From assembly GCF_022458985.1 (NCBI RefSeq), contig NC_061785.1:5074204-5138203 (forward strand): DNA of 64,000 bases, given 5' to 3'. A model generated the notes under the pieces. It was not told the origin of the DNA. It saw only the letters and a list, made by a program, of their open reading frames with translations, and ran no database searches. This DNA is from Mugil cephalus (taxonomy: Eukaryota > Chordata > Actinopteri > Mugiliformes > Mugilidae). The position numbers and the translations under genes were made by a program. Each line of letters starts with the position of its first letter. Within the stretch, counting starts at the first letter, position 1. Of this stretch, positions 59,196 through 64,000 are shown one piece after another.

Positions 59196-60689
59196 CTGAA
59201 AGCGGGGACCATCACATTTAAGTTTCTTTTTCATCTCCGGGGGCCCACACACACTCACTTTATGAGAGCGAGACCCACTCCCACGGCGAGTGATTCACCG
59301 AGTGAAGCTTTAATGACTTCAGTAATAGCGGGGGATAAGTGATGAGAGGCTTCGTGTGGCCTTTTCCTGCCTTACAACGCCACAGTTTATCTTGACAAAC
59401 GTCTGTGACCTTTAAACACAACACTAGTGCCTGTAATTGTGTCGACATAATGAGAAACAAGAAGAATCAGGTTTCTGTTTGCAGACGACTTTTAATCTTT
59501 TTTGCGTTTGGTTTTTAGCTCCTTTCAAATCTCCTTCCACGCGACCTCTCATCTTTAAATCGGCCTAAATGCTTTCAGACTGTTGTTTTTTTTAAATAAA
59601 AGCACCACAGCGCTGACCTTTCTCTGGACCGAGAGCAACATCAGAGCGCTCACATTAACATGAGCAGCGTCTTACATAAGCACGGTGATTACGGATTGTT
59701 CTGCAAATGCTTGTGCAGCAAACGTCCCGAGGTTTTTTGCATTGAAAGGTCACCCGGGATAAAAAACCGTCTTCAGGATTTGAATATTCTGAAAAGGGGG
59801 AAACTTTGCTATACGGTTCAGGGAAGAATTTGTGGAATGAGAACACACTCGTCATTTTCCCCTGTACTTGAAAGAACTTTTTTTACGCGGTGCGGATTAA
59901 GAACTTAGTGAGGGTTTGGCCTCAGCGGGATGGGAAATGTCAGGAGGCGCTCGGTGAAACGGATGAAAGAGGGCACTGACTGGTAGCGGGAGCCCGAGAA
60001 CTGAATGAAACAAAGCCAGAAGTATTAGCGTAGCAGATGACGACGAGTGGAGCGTGAAGAGAGAGAGAGGACGGACTCGTTATAGATTTAGGAAAACAAA
60101 AGGTGCATGTTTACTCAAAGACTTATTTCCATCTGGACGATCGTTTGAACGCAGATGTATTATTTTCGATTAATTAAAAAGAAGATAAAGAGGACACTTA
60201 AACAAGGGTGGATAGTAGTGATGTGAGGATCAATACTTAAATATTGACACCACCGATACAAGGTCTTTATGCTCTAAAATCGATTGAATAAATAACTAAA
60301 CTATTGAGTTGTGGCAACACAACAAACCTTGTGAAACACCTCAGGTTAAACCACAACACAGGATACGAGACATTTATGATGAGGAGGACAGAAGAGGAGA
60401 GAACAGAGTCAGAATTAAGATGCAAACTTTCATTTTATAGTAGTTCTTAACAGTTAAACAATAATTTATATTAATGGTCTTATTGTTGTGTTTGAAACAG
60501 CATATTTTGTATGATTGTTCTGTGTTTCTGTTGTTGTATTAGCTCGGCTATATAGTAAATGAGGCCACTTAGCTCAATATACGCCAGAGTTTAAAATAAA
60601 TAAATAAATCACTCTGACGTCTTGTTTTCTTTATGAAGCTATGATTTGAAATACACCACTTTTTTTTAGGTTTACCAGACACATTAGGG

Positions 60690-60993
60690 CAGATGTGTCA
60701 AACTCATTGATCTCAATGGGGCCGGACCAGTAACATAACATAATAGCTTATTACCTGGTAAATAACGACAGCTCCAAATGTTTCCTTTTGTTTTAGTTTA
60801 AAAAAAAGTACAACTACATGAAATGAAAAACCGTAAATTTCTTAAAAAGGGCAAGGTGCAAGTGCAATTTCTTATTTTATCGAGAATTTTCAGCTGATAT
60901 CTTCAGTGTCATTTTTGCAAATTCCTCCACAGGCCAGATTGGACCCTCTAGTGGGACGGTTTTGGCCCCTGGGCCTTATGTTTGACACTTCTG
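60690..60993. mobile_element. hAT-like MITE with 8-bp target duplication
   Basis: 304 bp, ends CAGATGTGTCAAAC and, on the other strand, CAGAAGTGTCAAAC. Immediately outside are cattaggg (60682-60689) and cattaagg (60994-61001), an 8-bp target duplication with one change, which is diagnostic for hAT insertion. No transposase. Confidence 0.85.
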
Positions 60994-61856
60994 CATTAAG
61001 GTGTTTATACACAAAGTATCAGATTGGAGGGAAATCAGTGGGATTGAATGTCACTAGTAAACAAAATCAGTCCTAAGTTGAAGTCTAATGGCGGTATTTC
61101 AGCAAAGCAACAAGAAGCCAGTATAATTTCCTGATCTTTCCACCTCTTAGTTTCAGGACTTATCTCTGCGGATGAGGCAGGTTTGAAAGCCCTCGAGCTT
61201 TAGCATGTTTGCACTAATCTGGTCCCATTTTCAAAATGGCTTCCAGCGCAGCAGAGAGACAAGAGAGGTGAGTGGAAGTGCAAAAGCAAAAAGAAAATGA
61301 ACTTTTCCCACGTTAAACTGGCTCAGAGATTTAGTGATTGTGAAAAACACTGCAGAGGAAACTCATTGTGAGTCTTACGCATGGACCAAACATGTTGAAT
61401 TAGTGTAGCAGCGGCAGACACCTCAGCGTGTCACTGTATAAGGTAAAAGATCTTAAAAAATAAATGAATAAATACCAGACGGATTTTGTTCTTAAAAGAG
61501 TTTGAGCCGTATGTAGATGGAAGCAGAGTTGAATAAAGGTCTAAAGAAGGTCACGATCAGCTCTGAGAGGCTACACTTACTACGGAAAATGCATGAAGGA
61601 AAACAGATAATTTCAGGATCAAGCTGATGGCAAAGTTCTTAAAATGTGTCGTAGCTGCAGATGGCGCATTTACAGAGAATAACAACAACATGTGGAGGGA
61701 AGATGGAAACTGGTCCGTTGGAGTTTGAGCTTAATGATCGAGGAGAAGATTTAGACAACTATGAGCTATGAAGATACTACACACATAAATAAAGTGACAA
61801 AGAGGAATTAATTATATGTCTTAAAGATAAAATTTTACAACTTCATATGCATCATG

Positions 61857-62345
61857 CACTGATCAGCCATAACATTAAAACCACTGACAAGAGCAACTTT
61901 GACCATCTTGTGTTAATTCAGTGTTCTGCAGGGAAACGTTTGGACCTGACATTCATTCATGTGGATGTTAGTTAGACATGTAGCACCCACCTAGACCAGA
62001 CAAGGCCTCCCCCCACCCCCCCTCCCCACCCCACCCCCACCCCACCCCATAGCAATGACACAAGATGCACCCTGACACAGGCATACACACAAAAACGCTT
62101 TAGGAAAACAGCACAAGGTGTTTACCTGGCCTCCAAATTCACTAGATCCCAAACTGATCAAGTATCTGTGGGATGCTCCATAGAGGTCCCTCCCCTCAAC
62201 CCATAGGACCCAAAGGTCCCCCCACCCTACAGGACACCCTCAGAAGACCCATGTCCATTCTCTGATGAGTCTCAACTTCTTTGGAGGCACAAGGCAGACC
62301 TACACAATATTAGGAAAGTGGTCATAATGTTACGCCTGATTGGTG
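61857..62345. mobile_element. Tc1-like non-autonomous element, complete
   Basis: 489 bp bounded by cactgatcagccataacatt and the inverse of tggtcataatgttacgcctg. It retains phrases of the transposase gene (cctggcctccaaattcacta, 'gatcaagtatctgtgggatg'). A C-rich tract fills 62009-62048. In the 5' ZNF385C intron. Confidence 0.8.
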
Positions 62346-64000
62346 TAAATAAGTGTGACAAAAAAAGCTTGAGCATGCTAACAAGCTAAATTTGCTAAGC
62401 TCTAAGCAAAAATTGCCGCCACTGTTGCTTGAACTCAAAAACTTACATTAAAATTAAAATGGTGCTAAATTATTACAGTTCATTCATCCAACAGGTTTCA
62501 GGACGTTTCACTCGAGGCCAACATCAGTTTACATATATTCTGATGTACTTTTCAGTCTAGAACAAAGTCGAGGGCTTACTGACAAACCGTTACTGCAATC
62601 CTTTTGAGCCTCACATCTACTCTGATCTAAAAAAGTATTCCCAAAATGATGAAATATTGTGAGACTCAAACACAAAGAACCGTTTAGAGCTTAGAGATCC
62701 CACATCTGTCCGACAACGGCCGATCACATATAGGCAGAGAGAGATTAACAATCGCAGATGCTTCTCAATGTCAAACCAGACATAAAAAAATCTGAATCTG
62801 ATTAAAAAAAGAGAATGATCAAAGTCAAACGTTAGCTGGAGGCAAAACAGAGAGAAGCTTGGGGCGAACACTGTCACTTTCAACCATTAAAATGTCATCT
62901 GCTGTATTTTTTTTGGTGCCAAAACCGAAAAATCAAAAACACTAACTTGAAGTTTTATCTCACACCAGCCACAGCCACTGCAAGAACAGAAGTGAGACAA
63001 TCAACAACAAAGCCCACACTTCACATCAGATAAGATTAATATAAATTGTGACTGAAAATACGTTAAGTTAATCATTATTTTTTAATGCTAACGCTAACCA
63101 CTAGCTAACGCAACGTGTTTCAGGGGTGTCAAAGCTGAAGTTGCATTTATTACTTTACCCTCCACAGTGGTTTCACTTACTTCTTGTAATATCTTTGTTG
63201 GAGAGGCTTCACTTGATAAAGACAGACCAGACTTTGTCCCCTCTGTGTCCTTCTTTGGTCAAATATGTCCATCCAGTGAGTGACAGTGTAGAGGTCGTTC
63301 AGAGTCAATTTTTTAAAATAACACTCACGGCCTCAGGGAGTGAGTGTATTAGCATAATCTCTAAAATATGAGTTTTCCTTGTCCATTCTTGCTAAAAGAG
63401 TCCGTTGAAATATGCTAACCAGCGTTTACAGGTTTGAGATGTTTTGCCTCCAGCTAAGCCCCGCCCCCTTATAAAATGTCACATTGTTTACAAACCGTGA
63501 AGGGGTCTATATGCGCTCAAATAAAGACATTCATCCTGAGGCCGCGGTCCTTCTAACTCTCCTCTGCTTTCCTTGTCTCCTTCTCTATATTAGCATTAGC
63601 TCAGTTTATTCTGTTCATCCAGTGATTTCCAGCCACTCCGCTGCACCGTGCATTCATTTCAATTAGAATTTAAAATGAGGGGAGTGATTAGAGCCGATCA
63701 TTACTGTTTACTCGACTCCTGCATTTGTAATAAGCAAACCACATCTCTCCGGAAAAAACACACACGCACACAAACACACGCCTGTAAGTAATACGTGTTA
63801 ACAGATTGAATTTTGTTTTTTGCTGAATTCCAATTTCATTTAAACGCGCCACCAGGGCCGCTCGTGTATCACTGATGTCAGTAAAGTGTATTGAATTGCA
63901 TTAGGGCTGAAGTGAGAGTGAATGACAGAGCAGCGAGAAAAGAAGAGAAAGAGACGGAGGGAGAGACAACCCCAGGCAGACGAGAGTTATTTCTTTTTTC

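Larger units (their letters stand above)
59196..64000 (-). other. ZNF385C: 5' intron of ZNF385C running out of the window
   Basis: No upstream coding exon is recognised in these 4.8 kb, although one is needed because the exon at 59195 starts mid-codon. A hAT element (60690-60993) and a Tc1-like element (61857-62345) lie here. A GT/CA-rich stretch near 63755-63780 and AG-rich sequence at the end are simple-sequence. A short missed exon cannot be excluded. Confidence 0.5.

Overview
The window is vertebrate nuclear DNA, most likely from a ray-finned fish. The evidence is split genes with GT-AG introns, proteins close to their mammalian orthologues, short introns, and a load of Tc1-like, hAT-like and TTAA-flanked DNA-transposon remnants of the kind common in teleosts. 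No bacterial, phage or CRISPR feature was seen. I could not pin down a species.

Four protein genes lie head to tail, all on the minus strand, and are read from high to low coordinates. ZNF385C (46456 to 59195, 5' end outside the window) encodes a nuclear C2H2/matrin-type zinc-finger protein. DNAJC7 (32760 to 43267, complete, 14 coding exons) is a TPR/J-domain co-chaperone. ACLY (8258 to 25917, complete, 27 coding exons plus a candidate 30-nt cassette exon and a non-coding first exon near 29.6 kb) is ATP-citrate lyase. KLHL11 (1822 to 6033, two exons, complete) is a BTB/BACK/Kelch substrate adaptor for a Cullin-3 ubiquitin ligase. The order matches the human 17q21.2 neighbourhood KLHL11-ACLY-DNAJC7-ZNF385C. 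The mammalian genes that sit between them (ODAD4/TTC25, CNP, NKIRAS2) were not found here. The four products do not form one pathway; the link is conserved synteny, not an operon.

Region by region: 1-1821 is the KLHL11 3' side. 3407-5569 is its only intron and holds a 492-bp TTAA-flanked element. 6034-7033 is the KLHL11 promoter side and the gap to the ACLY 3' end. 7034-29.7 kb is ACLY, whose introns carry several Tc1-like copies (one with a nested element), a hAT-like MITE and a second Tc1-like family. 29763-29807 is a compact ACLY promoter module with a CCAAT box, two E-boxes and a CRE. 29.85-31.4 kb is AT-rich intergenic DNA. 31.4-43.3 kb is DNAJC7, ending upstream in an 18-bp perfect ETS-CRE-ETS palindrome. 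43.3-46.0 kb is intergenic with one TA-flanked Tc1-like MITE. 46.0 kb to the end is ZNF385C, with a hAT element that still shows its 8-bp target duplication.

The most interesting items are the candidate ACLY cassette microexon, which brings the protein from 1092 to 1102 residues and mirrors the two human isoforms; the palindromic DNAJC7 promoter site; the ACLY E-box/CRE module; two Tc1-like copies that share one junction with the same nested insert; and TTAA-flanked inverted-repeat elements in several introns. I found no convincing sign of a wholly new biological system. All splice sites were read by eye from conserved protein, phase and GT/AG rules; no alignment was run.
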